NCBI RefSeq assembly: GCF_051954575.1
Contig: NZ_JBQCHP010000007.1
Span: forward strand, 4,997 to 68,996
Length of the DNA: 64,000 nt
Reading direction: 5' to 3'
DNA from: Dyella_B sp035690825
Lineage (GTDB): Bacteria; Pseudomonadota; Gammaproteobacteria; Xanthomonadales; Rhodanobacteraceae
Shown here: piece after piece, positions 1 through 7,899 of the stretch
Position numbering within the stretch: position 1 is the stretch's first letter
How the letters are laid out: every line of letters begins with the position of its first letter
Translations under genes and position numbers: made by a program
Notes under the pieces: model-generated
The model's input: only the letters and a program-made list of their open reading frames with translations
Database searches by the model: none
What the model was told of the DNA's origin: nothing

Positions 1-638
1 AGGGTATTGGTGAGGGTGGATTTGCCGGCGCCGGAAGAACCCACCAGCACCGCGCTATCCCCCGGTTTGAGGTAGCCCGCCAGCACCGCGGCGCTGGCCG
101 GGTCCTTGCCGTTGACGGCGTGGATCGGCGTGCCCTCCGGCAGGCGCGCCTTGAGTTCGGCCATGCGGATGTCAGCGCCATCGGTACGGTCCGGCTTGCT
201 GAGCACAACCACCGGCTGCGCCCCGGACCCTTCCACCAGCGACAGATAGCGCTCGATGCGGGCCGGATTGAAATCGCCGTCCAGGCCGGTCAGCACCAGC
301 ACATAGTCGATATTGGTGGCGATCACCTGCCGCTCGTAGCGCTCGCCGGCCGCCGCGCGCGACAGCACGGTACGGCGCGGCTGTACCAGCACGATATGCG
401 GCGGCTTGCCCGCTTCGATCTCGACGAAATCGCCCACCGCCGGGCGCTCGGCCGGGTCCAGTCCGCGCTTGAGGAAATGGCCCGCCGGCTGGGCGCCGAA
501 GACCTGTTCCCCATCGTGCAATTCGTAGCCGGCCCGATGCTGCGCCACCACGCGGGCAATGCGTCGCCCTTCCTCAGGCAAGACCTGGCCCCGCCAGCCG
601 ATGTGGCGGAGCCGTTCGATGGTCTGGGTCTCGCTCAT
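1..638 (-). CDS. rsgA: Ribosome small subunit-dependent GTPase A (partial, C-terminus beyond window)
   Basis: RsgA is a circularly permuted GTPase that helps late maturation of the 30S ribosomal subunit in the cytoplasm. Read on the minus strand from the ATG at 636-638, the frame stays open to the left edge of the window, giving about 212 residues. The start reads MSETQTIERLRHIGWRG. An OB-fold-like N-terminal half is followed by a stretch with LVLTGLDGDFNPARIERYL and LSKPDRTD, which fits the permuted G4 (KxD-type) motif preceding G1. The P-loop GSSGAGKST lies near residue 200. The G3 motif and the C-terminal zinc-binding part are cut off by the window edge. It is divergent from the aminotransferase gene to its right. 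Family assignment is secure from motif order. Confidence 0.9.
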   Translation of the reverse strand, partial: MSETQTIERLRHIGWRGQVLPEEGRRIARVVAQHRAGYELHDGEQVFGAQPAGHFLKRGLDPAERPAVGDFVEIEAGKPPHIVLVQPRRTVLSRAAAGERYERQVIATNIDYVLVLTGLDGDFNPARIERYLSLVEGSGAQPVVVLSKPDRTDGADIRMAELKARLPEGTPIHAVNGKDPASAAVLAGYLKPGDSAVLVGSSGAGKSTLTNT

Positions 639-776
639 GGGGCGGATTATGCCCATCTTCGCCGGGCGCCGGGAAAGGCCCGGAGCCAGAAAGCCATATG
701 CCATGAAGTGCAAACGCTTTTCCGTTTTTTGCCTTATTCCATCCCCACGTTGCCCTAACTCGCTGTTAGGATCGTG

Positions 777-803
777 AAAACCGGCGGCAGGCCGGCTTTT
801 TTT
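777..803 (+). terminator. Intrinsic terminator-like hairpin upstream of the aminotransferase start
   Basis: CCGGC (781-785) pairs with GCCGG (791-795) over a 5-nt loop and is followed by a run of eight pyrimidines (C then seven T). It lies between two divergent genes and 25 nt before the TTG start of the aminotransferase, so it ends a short leader transcript rather than a known gene. A second small inverted repeat, CCTAAC-N5-GTTAGG, precedes it at 754-770. It may be an attenuator or the end of an unrecognised small RNA. Confidence 0.5.
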
Positions 804-827
804 CCATCCGAAAAGGACGAGAGACCG

Positions 828-2075
828 TTGTTCCCGATCAAGCCCAGCGCGCACCTGGCCGAAGTGCGCTATGAAATCCGTGGTGCGCTGACCCGCCGTG
901 CGCGCGAACTGGAAGCGGCGGGCACGCCGATCATCAAGCTCAACATCGGCAACCCGGCCCGCTATGGTTTTTCCGTGCCGGCCCATCTGCGCGAGGCGAT
1001 CGCCGCGCACCTGCACGAAAGCGAAGCCTACGGTCACGAACAAGGTCTGGAAGAAGCCCGCGAAGCCATCGCCGCCCAGCAGCGCGCCCGCGGCGCGCGT
1101 CATGTGCAGGTGGAACGCATCTTCATCGGCAACGGCGTCAGCGAACTGATCGACCTGAGCCTGCGCGCCCTGCTGCAACCGGGCGACGAAGTGCTGCTGC
1201 CCAGCCCCGATTACCCGCTGTGGAGCGCCGCCACCATCCTCAACGGCGGCGTGCCGCGTTATTACCGCTGCCTGGCCGAGAACCGGCACATGCCGGATCC
1301 GGAAGAAATGGAAGCCCTGATCAGCCCGCGCACGCGCGCGCTGGTGCTGGTCAATCCGAACAATCCCACCGGCGCGGTGTATCCGCGCGCCTTGCTGGAG
1401 CAGATCGTCGAGATCGCAGCGCGGCATCGCCTGCTGCTGTTGTGCGATGAAATCTACGACCAGATCCTCTACGACGGCGCCGCGTTCCAGCCGCTGGCCG
1501 AAATCGCCGGCAACACGCCATGCCTCAGCTTCGGCGGCTTGAGCAAAGTGCATCGCGCTTGCGGTTATCGCGTGGGCTGGCTCAGCCTTTCCGGCGATCC
1601 GGCGCGCACGCACGAATACCGCGATGCGCTGCAATTGCTTGCGGCCTTGCGCTTGTGCGCCAACGTGACTGCGCAATGGGCGGTGATTCCTGCGCTACAG
1701 GATGCCCCGACCATCCATGCGCTCACCGCGCCCGGCGGCCGCCTGCATCAGGCGCGGCAAGCCGTGCTCGATGGCGTCGCCGCCAGCCGGTTCCTGGACG
1801 TGGTCGCTCCGGAAGGTGCGATCTACGCCTTCCCGCGTGTACGCAGCGACGGCATCGCCAATTTCGACGACAACGCTTTTGCCTTGCGCCTGCTGGAAGA
1901 GGAATCCGTGCTGCTCGTGCCTGGTACCAGCTTCAACGTACCCAACAGCCGCCACATGCGCCTCACCCTGCTGCCGCAACCGGCGCAATTGCGCGAAGTG
2001 TTCGTGCGCATGGAGCGCGTGCTGGAACGCATGGCGGCCGAGGAAACGCCGCGAGCCGCCGTCGCTTCGGCCTGA
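828..2075 (+). CDS. Pyridoxal phosphate-dependent aminotransferase, class I/II (AlaA-like)
   Basis: This is a fold-type I PLP aminotransferase of about 415 residues, most like the alanine/valine-pyruvate (AlaA) group. It transfers an amino group between an amino acid and a 2-oxo acid in the cytoplasm. The N-terminus reads FPIKPSAHLAEVRYEIRGAL, followed by IGNPARYGF. LVNPNNPTGAVY is the substrate/cofactor motif, CDEIYDQ carries the PLP-pyridine aspartate, and SFGGLSKVHRACGYRVGW carries the Schiff-base lysine. The TTG at 828 is chosen because AAAAGGACGAGAG lies just upstream and the protein then begins where the family begins. The in-frame GTG at 774 would put the start inside a terminator-like hairpin. 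The SGNH hydrolase starts 3 nt after the stop, so the two are probably co-transcribed. Exact substrate is unknown. Confidence 0.88.
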   Translation: MFPIKPSAHLAEVRYEIRGALTRRARELEAAGTPIIKLNIGNPARYGFSVPAHLREAIAAHLHESEAYGHEQGLEEAREAIAAQQRARGARHVQVERIFIGNGVSELIDLSLRALLQPGDEVLLPSPDYPLWSAATILNGGVPRYYRCLAENRHMPDPEEMEALISPRTRALVLVNPNNPTGAVYPRALLEQIVEIAARHRLLLLCDEIYDQILYDGAAFQPLAEIAGNTPCLSFGGLSKVHRACGYRVGWLSLSGDPARTHEYRDALQLLAALRLCANVTAQWAVIPALQDAPTIHALTAPGGRLHQARQAVLDGVAASRFLDVVAPEGAIYAFPRVRSDGIANFDDNAFALRLLEEESVLLVPGTSFNVPNSRHMRLTLLPQPAQLREVFVRMERVLERMAAEETPRAAVASA

Positions 2076-2077
2076 CC

Positions 2078-2692
2078 ATGCCGCTGCGCTACCTCGCCCT
2101 GGGCGACTCCTACACCATTGGCGAGGACGTGCCCGCCCAGGCGCGTTGGCCGATGCAACTGGTGGAAAAGCTGCGCAAGCAGGGCACCGCCATCGACGAT
2201 CCGCAGATCGTCGCCGTCACCGGCTGGACCACCGACGAACTGTCGGTCGGCATGGACCAGGCCGCATTCGCGCCCGGCTACGATCTCGTGACGCTGCTGA
2301 TCGGCGTCAACAATCAATATCGCGGTCGTCCGGCAGCGGAATACCGCGAACAGTTCCGCGCCTTGCTGATGCGCGCCGTGGCCTTGGCCGACCACCGCGC
2401 CGAACGCGTGGTGGCGGTGTCCATTCCCGATTGGGGCGTCACGCCGTTCGGCTATGCCAGCGGACGCGACCGCGGGCAGATCGCCCATGAGCTGGATGGT
2501 TTCAATGCGATCGCGCACGACGAAGCGAGCGCAGCTGGCGCGCCGTTCGTGAACATCACCGGCATTTCGCGCGAGCACGCGGGGCTGGTTGCCTCGGACG
2601 GATTGCACCCCTCTGGCGCGCAATATGCATTGTGGACGGAAGCCATCGAACCGGTGGTGGCCGAGGCGTTGCAGCGCGCTGCCGTGCCCTAA
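2078..2692 (+). CDS. SGNH/GDSL-family hydrolase
   Basis: A 204-residue hydrolase of the SGNH superfamily, whose members cleave ester bonds in lipids, acyl-sugars or similar substrates. Block I is ALGDSYTIGEDV with the catalytic serine near residue 10. The block III region is LLIGVNNQYRG. The C-terminal catalytic pair is DGLHPSGAQY (Asp and His). No signal peptide is visible, so the enzyme is likely cytoplasmic. Its ATG sits 3 nt after the aminotransferase stop codon, which suggests translational coupling. The substrate cannot be deduced. It is of normal length for small single-domain GDSL esterases. Confidence 0.85.
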   Translation: MPLRYLALGDSYTIGEDVPAQARWPMQLVEKLRKQGTAIDDPQIVAVTGWTTDELSVGMDQAAFAPGYDLVTLLIGVNNQYRGRPAAEYREQFRALLMRAVALADHRAERVVAVSIPDWGVTPFGYASGRDRGQIAHELDGFNAIAHDEASAAGAPFVNITGISREHAGLVASDGLHPSGAQYALWTEAIEPVVAEALQRAAVP

Positions 2693-2730
2693 GCAAGTCC
2701 TGATCTAACCGGCGAGACCTTCGTCTGGCC

Positions 2731-2804
2731 GTAGTTGGGGTGCAAACCCCAACGTTTCCATGTGCCTATGCATCACATGTTGGGGTTTGCACCCCAACCT
2801 GCAC
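2731..2804. repeat. GTAG-type REP pair (REPIN-like), copy 1
   Basis: The left REP begins GTAG and folds as TTGGGGT-GCAA-ACCCCAA. An inverted REP ends the element, with GTTGGGGT-TTGC-ACCCCAAC on the right and a degenerate terminal CTGCAC. The two are separated by about 25 unrelated bases. The same pair recurs five more times in the window. It lies between the SGNH hydrolase and the first TonB-dependent receptor. Confidence 0.9.
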
Positions 2805-3011
2805 GTATTTGCACCGCTTTGGGCGCAGGAAATGACGAACGGCATCCTTTACTCTTCGTTAAAATTTTGAAACAGTTGTACCGGGAGAACACTGGGGCAA
2901 CATCGCGAGGGATGTCCAGACGTTCGCGCGTCTAGCCGTATGGAGGGAAAAAACGGCAGGCATTTCCCCGTTGCGCCGGTGCTCTCTATCGCCACTATTC
3001 GGGGAGTCACC
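2805..3011 (+). promoter_or_regulatory. Leader/promoter region of the first TonB-dependent receptor
   Basis: About 200 bases between the REPIN and the receptor start. It contains a locally A/T-rich stretch near 2850-2875 that is the most likely promoter core, but no pair of hexamers with correct spacing is convincing. An upstream in-frame ATG at 2940 exists. The ATG at 3012 is preferred because GGGGAG lies at 3001-3006 and a signal peptide follows directly. Confidence 0.35.
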
Positions 3012-5897
3012 ATGCAAGCCCATTACAATCGCCTGTCCATTGCAGTCCGCCTGGCATTGTCCGTCGGCATCGCTTCAACGGCCGCCATCGCCCACGCCCA
3101 GGACACCAGCACCCAACAGAACAATCCGGCGCCGCAGAGCACCGCGCAAAACGCCAACGAACAACCGCAGGCGTCGAAGGCCAAATCACTGCAGGCCGTC
3201 ACGGTCACCGGCTCGCTGATTCGCCGCGTCGATACCGAAACCGCCAGCCCGGTGATCACACTGGACCGCACCGCGCTCACCGCCAACGGCGCACCGACGC
3301 TGGGCAACGTGCTGCAACAATTGCCCAGCGTTTCCGGCTACGCCACCAACCCCGCCAACAACAGCAACGGCGGCGGCGGCGCCAGCCCCACGCTGGAGGG
3401 GGGCGACGGCGCTTCGCGCGTATCGCTGCGCGGCATGGGCGCCAACCGCACCCTGGTGCTGGTGGATGGCCAGCGCATGGCCAACCAGGATCTCAACATG
3501 ATTCCGCAGAACATGATCCAGAGCGTGGACGTGTTGGCGGAAGGCGCATCCACGGCTTATGGTTCGGATGCGGTCGGCGGCGTGGTGAACCTGCATCTGC
3601 GCAAGGATTTCAAGGGCGCCGAATTCAGCATCAATGACGGCATCTCCAGCCATGGCGACAGCCAGCGGCGCGGCTTCAACTTCACCACCGGCGCCAGCGG
3701 CGAGGCCGGCAACATCGTGGCGGGCATCGACTGGAATAAGTACACCCCGACGCTGGCTCCGCGGCGCGGCTTCTCTCAGCGCGCGTTGTATCTGTCCAGC
3801 GGCGTCGCCGTACCGCAAGGTTCGGGCACCATTCCCACCGGCCGCGTCCTGGTTCCGGCCGCGCTCACACCTGGCGGCTGCCATGTGAACGCTGCGGGCA
3901 ACGCTTACGTCACCCTGGCCAGCGGCAACGGCAGCAGCCTCGGCGACTACCGCTGTTATGGCGGCTCCAACGACACCTTCAACTACAACGCCTACAACTA
4001 CATCCAGACCGAGCAGAAGCGCGTGAACTTCTTCGTGCTCGGCAACTACAACATCACGCCGAACCTCACCGCGTTCGCCAACGTGTTCTACAACCGCACC
4101 AATTCCTCCGGCCAGGACGCCCCGGCGCCCACCAGCACCAACGACGGCTGGTACGTGGCGGCGAACAATCCGATCAATCCGTTCGGCGTCACCTTCGGCG
4201 CACCTCCGGGCTACACCGGCACCAGCTACGTGATAAGCGAGCGCCTCACCGGCCTTGGCACGCGCCTGCACACCTTCGACACCGATAACTTCCAGCTCAA
4301 CACCGGCCTGCGCGGCCACTTCGGCCAGACCAGTTGGCTGTGGGACGCGAGCCTCAACTACGGCTACTCGAACCGCAAGCAGACCAACTACAACGAAGTG
4401 AACATCGCCGACCTGCAAGCGGTGATCAATGGCGGCGGCAACATCTTCAACCAGGCCGATCCTGCGGTGTCGTCGCAATTGGTCAAGGGCGTGGATGCGC
4501 CGGTCTACACGCTCACCAACACGATGAAGCAGGTGCAGTTCAACGCCTCTGGCGAACTGTGGGATCTGCCTGCAGGCGCGATCCAGCTTTCCACCGGCGC
4601 GTTGTATCGCTGGAACTCGATGAACTACACGGTGACGCCGGACGCGATTCTCAATCCGGGCACCGCCACCTGCGCCGTGCTGGCCGAAGCCTGCGGCTCG
4701 CCCGGCCGCGGCAGCATCAACGTGAAGGAGCTTTACGCCGAATCGCTGATCCCGCTGCTGTCGGAAAAGCCCGGCGCTTACTCCTTGAACCTGGATGTGG
4801 GCATCCGCGCCTCCGACTACAGCACTTCCGGCACCACCACCAACAAGAAGATCGCGCTGGAATACAAGCCGATCGCCGATCTGTTGATACGTGCCACCGC
4901 CACCCAGGTATTCCGCGCACCCAACCTCAACGAGCTGGACGATGGCCTCACCATTGGTGGGCCCACGGTCAACGATCCCTGCGTAGGCCTCAGTGCCGCC
5001 ACGCTAGCGGCGCATCCTAACGCCTGCCAGTTCGTGCCGCCGAATTGGGCGGGCAATCCTATCCCGCAGATCACCTCCTATTCTTCAGGCGGCAAACCTG
5101 CCGGCGTCAACCTGAAGCCCGAACATGGCAATTCGTTCGACTTGGGATTGGTGTACTCGCCAAGCTGGCTGGAGGGTTTCTCCACCACCGTGGACGCGTG
5201 GCGCATCAACCTGCACGACATGCTGACGCCGCTGGCCGCGCAGACGGTGTTTAACGCCTGCTTTGCCAACGACAGCAGCCCGTATTGCAGCTTCATCCAC
5301 CGCTACCCCACCAGCAATGCACTCGCCGGTGCGATCTATTACATGAGCACGCCGGTAGTGAACCTGGGCAACCTGAGCACCAGCGGCATCGATTTCAGCA
5401 CCAGCTACGCCATCCCGCATTTCGATGTGGGCAGCTTCAACCCTGGCAACTTCAAGGTGGGGCTCAACACCACCTACACGAGCTCGTTCTACAACGACGC
5501 CACGCCAGGCCAGCCGGGTCAGAAGACGATCGACTATGCCGGCACATACACGCAACAGTTCGGCAGCATCCCCCGCTGGCGCGGTACGCTGACGCTCAAC
5601 TGGTCGCTGGGCAACTGGAGTGCGCAGTGGCAGACGCGCTACATCCATCGCATGACGAACCTCAGTGCCGACTACGTTACGGGTGCGCCCGCACCGGTGG
5701 CATCAGTCCTGTACCACTCGGCACAGATCGCCTACACCGTGCCGGCGATCAAGACACGCTTCGAGTTCGGCGTGGACAACATCGCCGACAAGGTACCGCC
5801 GCTGATCTACCAGAACGGTCCGAACTACAACGTCGATACGTCGACCTATGACGTGCTGGGCCGCTACTACTGGGCCAGGGCCACGGTGAAGTTCTAA
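3012..5897 (+). CDS. TonB-dependent receptor (TBDR-A)
   Basis: A 961-residue outer-membrane beta-barrel receptor that imports large or scarce substrates using TonB-ExbBD energy. The N-terminus has a classical signal peptide (LSIAVRLALSVGIASTAAIAHAQ). A short Gln/Asn/Ala-rich linker follows, then the plug domain starting at VTVTGSLIRRVDTETASPV, with LRGMGANRTLVLVDGQR and STAYGSDAVGGVVNL typical of plugs. The rest is barrel, ending in the aromatic BAM-type signature RYYWARATVKF. The signal peptide and GGGGAG ribosome-binding site fix the start. The gene is followed after 52 nt by a TPR-sulfotransferase on the same strand. The same receptor-sulfotransferase order recurs on the other strand at 31-26 kb with a paralogous receptor. 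The transported substrate is unknown; the receptor resembles those for oligosaccharides or peptides in Xanthomonads. Confidence 0.92.
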   Translation: MQAHYNRLSIAVRLALSVGIASTAAIAHAQDTSTQQNNPAPQSTAQNANEQPQASKAKSLQAVTVTGSLIRRVDTETASPVITLDRTALTANGAPTLGNVLQQLPSVSGYATNPANNSNGGGGASPTLEGGDGASRVSLRGMGANRTLVLVDGQRMANQDLNMIPQNMIQSVDVLAEGASTAYGSDAVGGVVNLHLRKDFKGAEFSINDGISSHGDSQRRGFNFTTGASGEAGNIVAGIDWNKYTPTLAPRRGFSQRALYLSSGVAVPQGSGTIPTGRVLVPAALTPGGCHVNAAGNAYVTLASGNGSSLGDYRCYGGSNDTFNYNAYNYIQTEQKRVNFFVLGNYNITPNLTAFANVFYNRTNSSGQDAPAPTSTNDGWYVAANNPINPFGVTFGAPPGYTGTSYVISERLTGLGTRLHTFDTDNFQLNTGLRGHFGQTSWLWDASLNYGYSNRKQTNYNEVNIADLQAVINGGGNIFNQADPAVSSQLVKGVDAPVYTLTNTMKQVQFNASGELWDLPAGAIQLSTGALYRWNSMNYTVTPDAILNPGTATCAVLAEACGSPGRGSINVKELYAESLIPLLSEKPGAYSLNLDVGIRASDYSTSGTTTNKKIALEYKPIADLLIRATATQVFRAPNLNELDDGLTIGGPTVNDPCVGLSAATLAAHPNACQFVPPNWAGNPIPQITSYSSGGKPAGVNLKPEHGNSFDLGLVYSPSWLEGFSTTVDAWRINLHDMLTPLAAQTVFNACFANDSSPYCSFIHRYPTSNALAGAIYYMSTPVVNLGNLSTSGIDFSTSYAIPHFDVGSFNPGNFKVGLNTTYTSSFYNDATPGQPGQKTIDYAGTYTQQFGSIPRWRGTLTLNWSLGNWSAQWQTRYIHRMTNLSADYVTGAPAPVASVLYHSAQIAYTVPAIKTRFEFGVDNIADKVPPLIYQNGPNYNVDTSTYDVLGRYYWARATVKF

Positions 5898-5920
5898 TTG
5901 CGGAACCAGGCAAGCAAGAC

Positions 5921-5948
5921 GCTCCCTCCCTTGCACAGGGGAGGGAGC
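5921..5948. repeat. CTCCCTCCC-type palindrome covering the ribosome-binding site of ST-A
   Basis: GCTCCCTCCC (5921-5930) pairs perfectly with GGGAGGGAGC (5939-5948) over an 8-nt loop. The right arm contains GAGGGAG, the only plausible Shine-Dalgarno sequence for the sulfotransferase ATG at 5950. The palindrome could therefore reduce both read-through from the receptor gene and translation of the sulfotransferase. It is related to palindromes at 24347-24365 and 52040-52066. Confidence 0.75.
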
Positions 5949-5949
5949 C

Positions 5950-7830
5950 ATGCACCACGCAGTACGCACAGCGCGGATACACCCCCTGAGCATTCCCGAT
6001 CGCGAACGAGAAGCCGCCCTGCTCACCGCCTTCAATCAGGGCGACATGGACCGCGTGCTCGCCTTGAGCGAAGCGCTGCCTGAAACCGAAACCACGCTGC
6101 TGCTGCGCGCATTGGCGTTGCGTGCGGCCAACAGGTTGCACGAAGCACGCTCCCTGCTCACGCGCCTCACTCAACTGGCGCCACGCACTTTCGAATACTG
6201 GAACAACCTAGGCCTGGTCGCGCGCGAATCCGGCGATGTTGAAACTGCCGCCCAAGCCTTGCAGCAGGCCTTGACACTCGCGCCGCAAAGCGCCGATGCG
6301 CACTACAATCTGGGCCTGCTCCATCTGCAACTTAAGAACTGGCCGGCCGCCCGCGAATCGCTGCTGGGGGCCGTGCAGCTCGCGCCGGATTTCATCGAGG
6401 CGCGCCTGTATGCCGCGCATGCCAGCCATCTATGCGGCGACAATTTCGCCGAAGAAGCGATGCTGGAGAATGCCGCCAGCTGGCCGCCGCTACCTGCGGA
6501 GCAGGCATTGATGCTGGCGAGCATGCTGTCCACGTTAGGCCAGCAAGAAACCGCCTTGCACGCGCTGGACCAGGCGGCGCTGCCCCAGGACGACACGGCT
6601 CAAGCGCTGCGTGGACGCATCATTGCCATGCGTGCCCTGCTGCATGAACGCGGCAACCGGCTCGACCAAGCCGAACGCGAGCTGGCGCAACTGCCGTTGG
6701 ACGATGTATCGACACAGCAACCGGAACTGGCGTGCGCCGCGTGGCTGGCCCATGCCGCCGTCGCCGCGCGTCGTGGCGACCGGGAACGCGCAGCAGTGCT
6801 GTACGAACGCATCCTTGCTCTTGCCGGCGATACGGAAGTGCGCATCCAAGCCGCCTTCGGTTTGGCCGCCGCACGCGACAAGCAGGCGCGCCACAGCGAC
6901 GCATGGAAGGCCCTGCAACACGCGCATGCCACACAACTCACCGTGGCGCGCGCCATCGTTCCCGAACTGATGGCCCACGATAGCGAGCCGCTGGCGATGG
7001 CCGATCTTTGCGTCAGCCGCATCGAGCACGATCGCTGGAAACCCCTGGCATCGCCGCGCGCCGACCAGAGCCCGGTGTTCGTGGTCGGCTTTCCGCGTTC
7101 GGGCACCACGCTGCTGGAGCAGATGCTGGATGCGCACCCCGATTTCTGCGCGATGGACGAGCGCGCCTTTATCCACGAACTGACCGAGCGCATGAACTTC
7201 GCCGGGCAGCCCTATCCTGCTGCCCTTGCCGGGCTCACCCAGATCGAAGCCGATCAGTTGCGCGAGGTGTATGCGGCGATGGTGCGCAAGACCGTTCCCA
7301 ACCTTGGAACGCGACGGCTGGTCGACAAAAACCCGCTCAACATGCTGTGCCTGCCGATGATCGCGCGGCTGTTTCCGGAAGCGCGCATCATCCTGTGCCT
7401 GCGCCACCCGTGCGACGTGTTGCTGAGCTGCTACATGCAACCGTTCCGCTCGCCGGCCTTCATGGTGCTGTGCAGTTCACTGGAGCGCCTGGCGCGCAGC
7501 TATGTGCGCGCATTCGAGCATTGGTTCAATCAGGCAGAAATATTTGCACCACGCGTGCTGGAATGGCGCTACGAATCCGTGGTCACCCGTTTCGACGAAC
7601 ACGTGCAAAGGCTCGGCCATTTCCTCGATGTCGAAGATGCTGCGCCGATGGCGCGCTTCGCCGAACACGCGCGCAGCAAGGGCTACATCAGCACGCCAAG
7701 CTATGCACAGGTGACGCAAGGCATCCACGGCCGCGCGGTGCATCGCTGGCATGCGTACCGCGAGATGTTCGAGCCAGTGTTGCCGATCCTGCGCCCGATG
7801 ATGGAGCGCCTGGGTTACACCGATTCGTAG
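5950..7830 (+). CDS. TPR-containing sulfotransferase (ST-A)
   Basis: A 626-residue cytoplasmic-type protein with an N-terminal TPR solenoid (about residues 30-360, for example WNNLGLVARESGDVETAAQA and AHYNLGLLHLQLKNW) and a C-terminal PAPS-dependent sulfotransferase domain. The 5'-phosphosulfate loop VGFPRSGTTLLEQMLDAHP is near residue 379. LVDKNPLNML and the 3'-phosphate motif LCLRHPCDVLLSCY near residue 484 follow. The family transfers sulfate from PAPS to hydroxyl groups of sugars, lipids or tyrosines; TPRs usually bind protein partners. It lies directly downstream of TBDR-A and is closely similar to ST-D, which is likewise downstream of a receptor. Its Shine-Dalgarno sequence is inside a hairpin. 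Its TAG stop is formed by the GTAG of the following REPIN. The acceptor is unknown. Confidence 0.88.
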   Translation: MHHAVRTARIHPLSIPDREREAALLTAFNQGDMDRVLALSEALPETETTLLLRALALRAANRLHEARSLLTRLTQLAPRTFEYWNNLGLVARESGDVETAAQALQQALTLAPQSADAHYNLGLLHLQLKNWPAARESLLGAVQLAPDFIEARLYAAHASHLCGDNFAEEAMLENAASWPPLPAEQALMLASMLSTLGQQETALHALDQAALPQDDTAQALRGRIIAMRALLHERGNRLDQAERELAQLPLDDVSTQQPELACAAWLAHAAVAARRGDRERAAVLYERILALAGDTEVRIQAAFGLAAARDKQARHSDAWKALQHAHATQLTVARAIVPELMAHDSEPLAMADLCVSRIEHDRWKPLASPRADQSPVFVVGFPRSGTTLLEQMLDAHPDFCAMDERAFIHELTERMNFAGQPYPAALAGLTQIEADQLREVYAAMVRKTVPNLGTRRLVDKNPLNMLCLPMIARLFPEARIILCLRHPCDVLLSCYMQPFRSPAFMVLCSSLERLARSYVRAFEHWFNQAEIFAPRVLEWRYESVVTRFDEHVQRLGHFLDVEDAAPMARFAEHARSKGYISTPSYAQVTQGIHGRAVHRWHAYREMFEPVLPILRPMMERLGYTDS

Positions 7831-7899
7831 GTTGGGGTGCAAACCCCAACATCACCATGCATGTTGGAGCGGAATGTTGGGGTTTGCACCCCAACCTAC
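7827..7899. repeat. GTAG-type REPIN, copy 2
   Basis: GTAG (7827-7830), then the hairpin GTTGGGGT-GCAA-ACCCCAAC, a short unrelated spacer, and the inverted arm ending CTAC (7896-7899). The left TAG is the stop codon of ST-A. The right CTA, read on the other strand, is the TAG stop of the convergent hydroxylase. The repeat is thus the entire intergenic region and probably also the bidirectional 3'-end structure. Confidence 0.95.

Noticed and set aside
774..827. GTG at 774 as start of the aminotransferase
   Set aside because: The codon lies at the edge of a terminator-like hairpin, and the extra 18 residues are not typical; TTG 828 has a good ribosome-binding site.
2940..3011. Upstream ATG at 2940 as start of TBDR-A
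   Set aside because: It would place 24 extra residues before a clear signal peptide and lacks a ribosome-binding site; ATG 3012 has GGGGAG.
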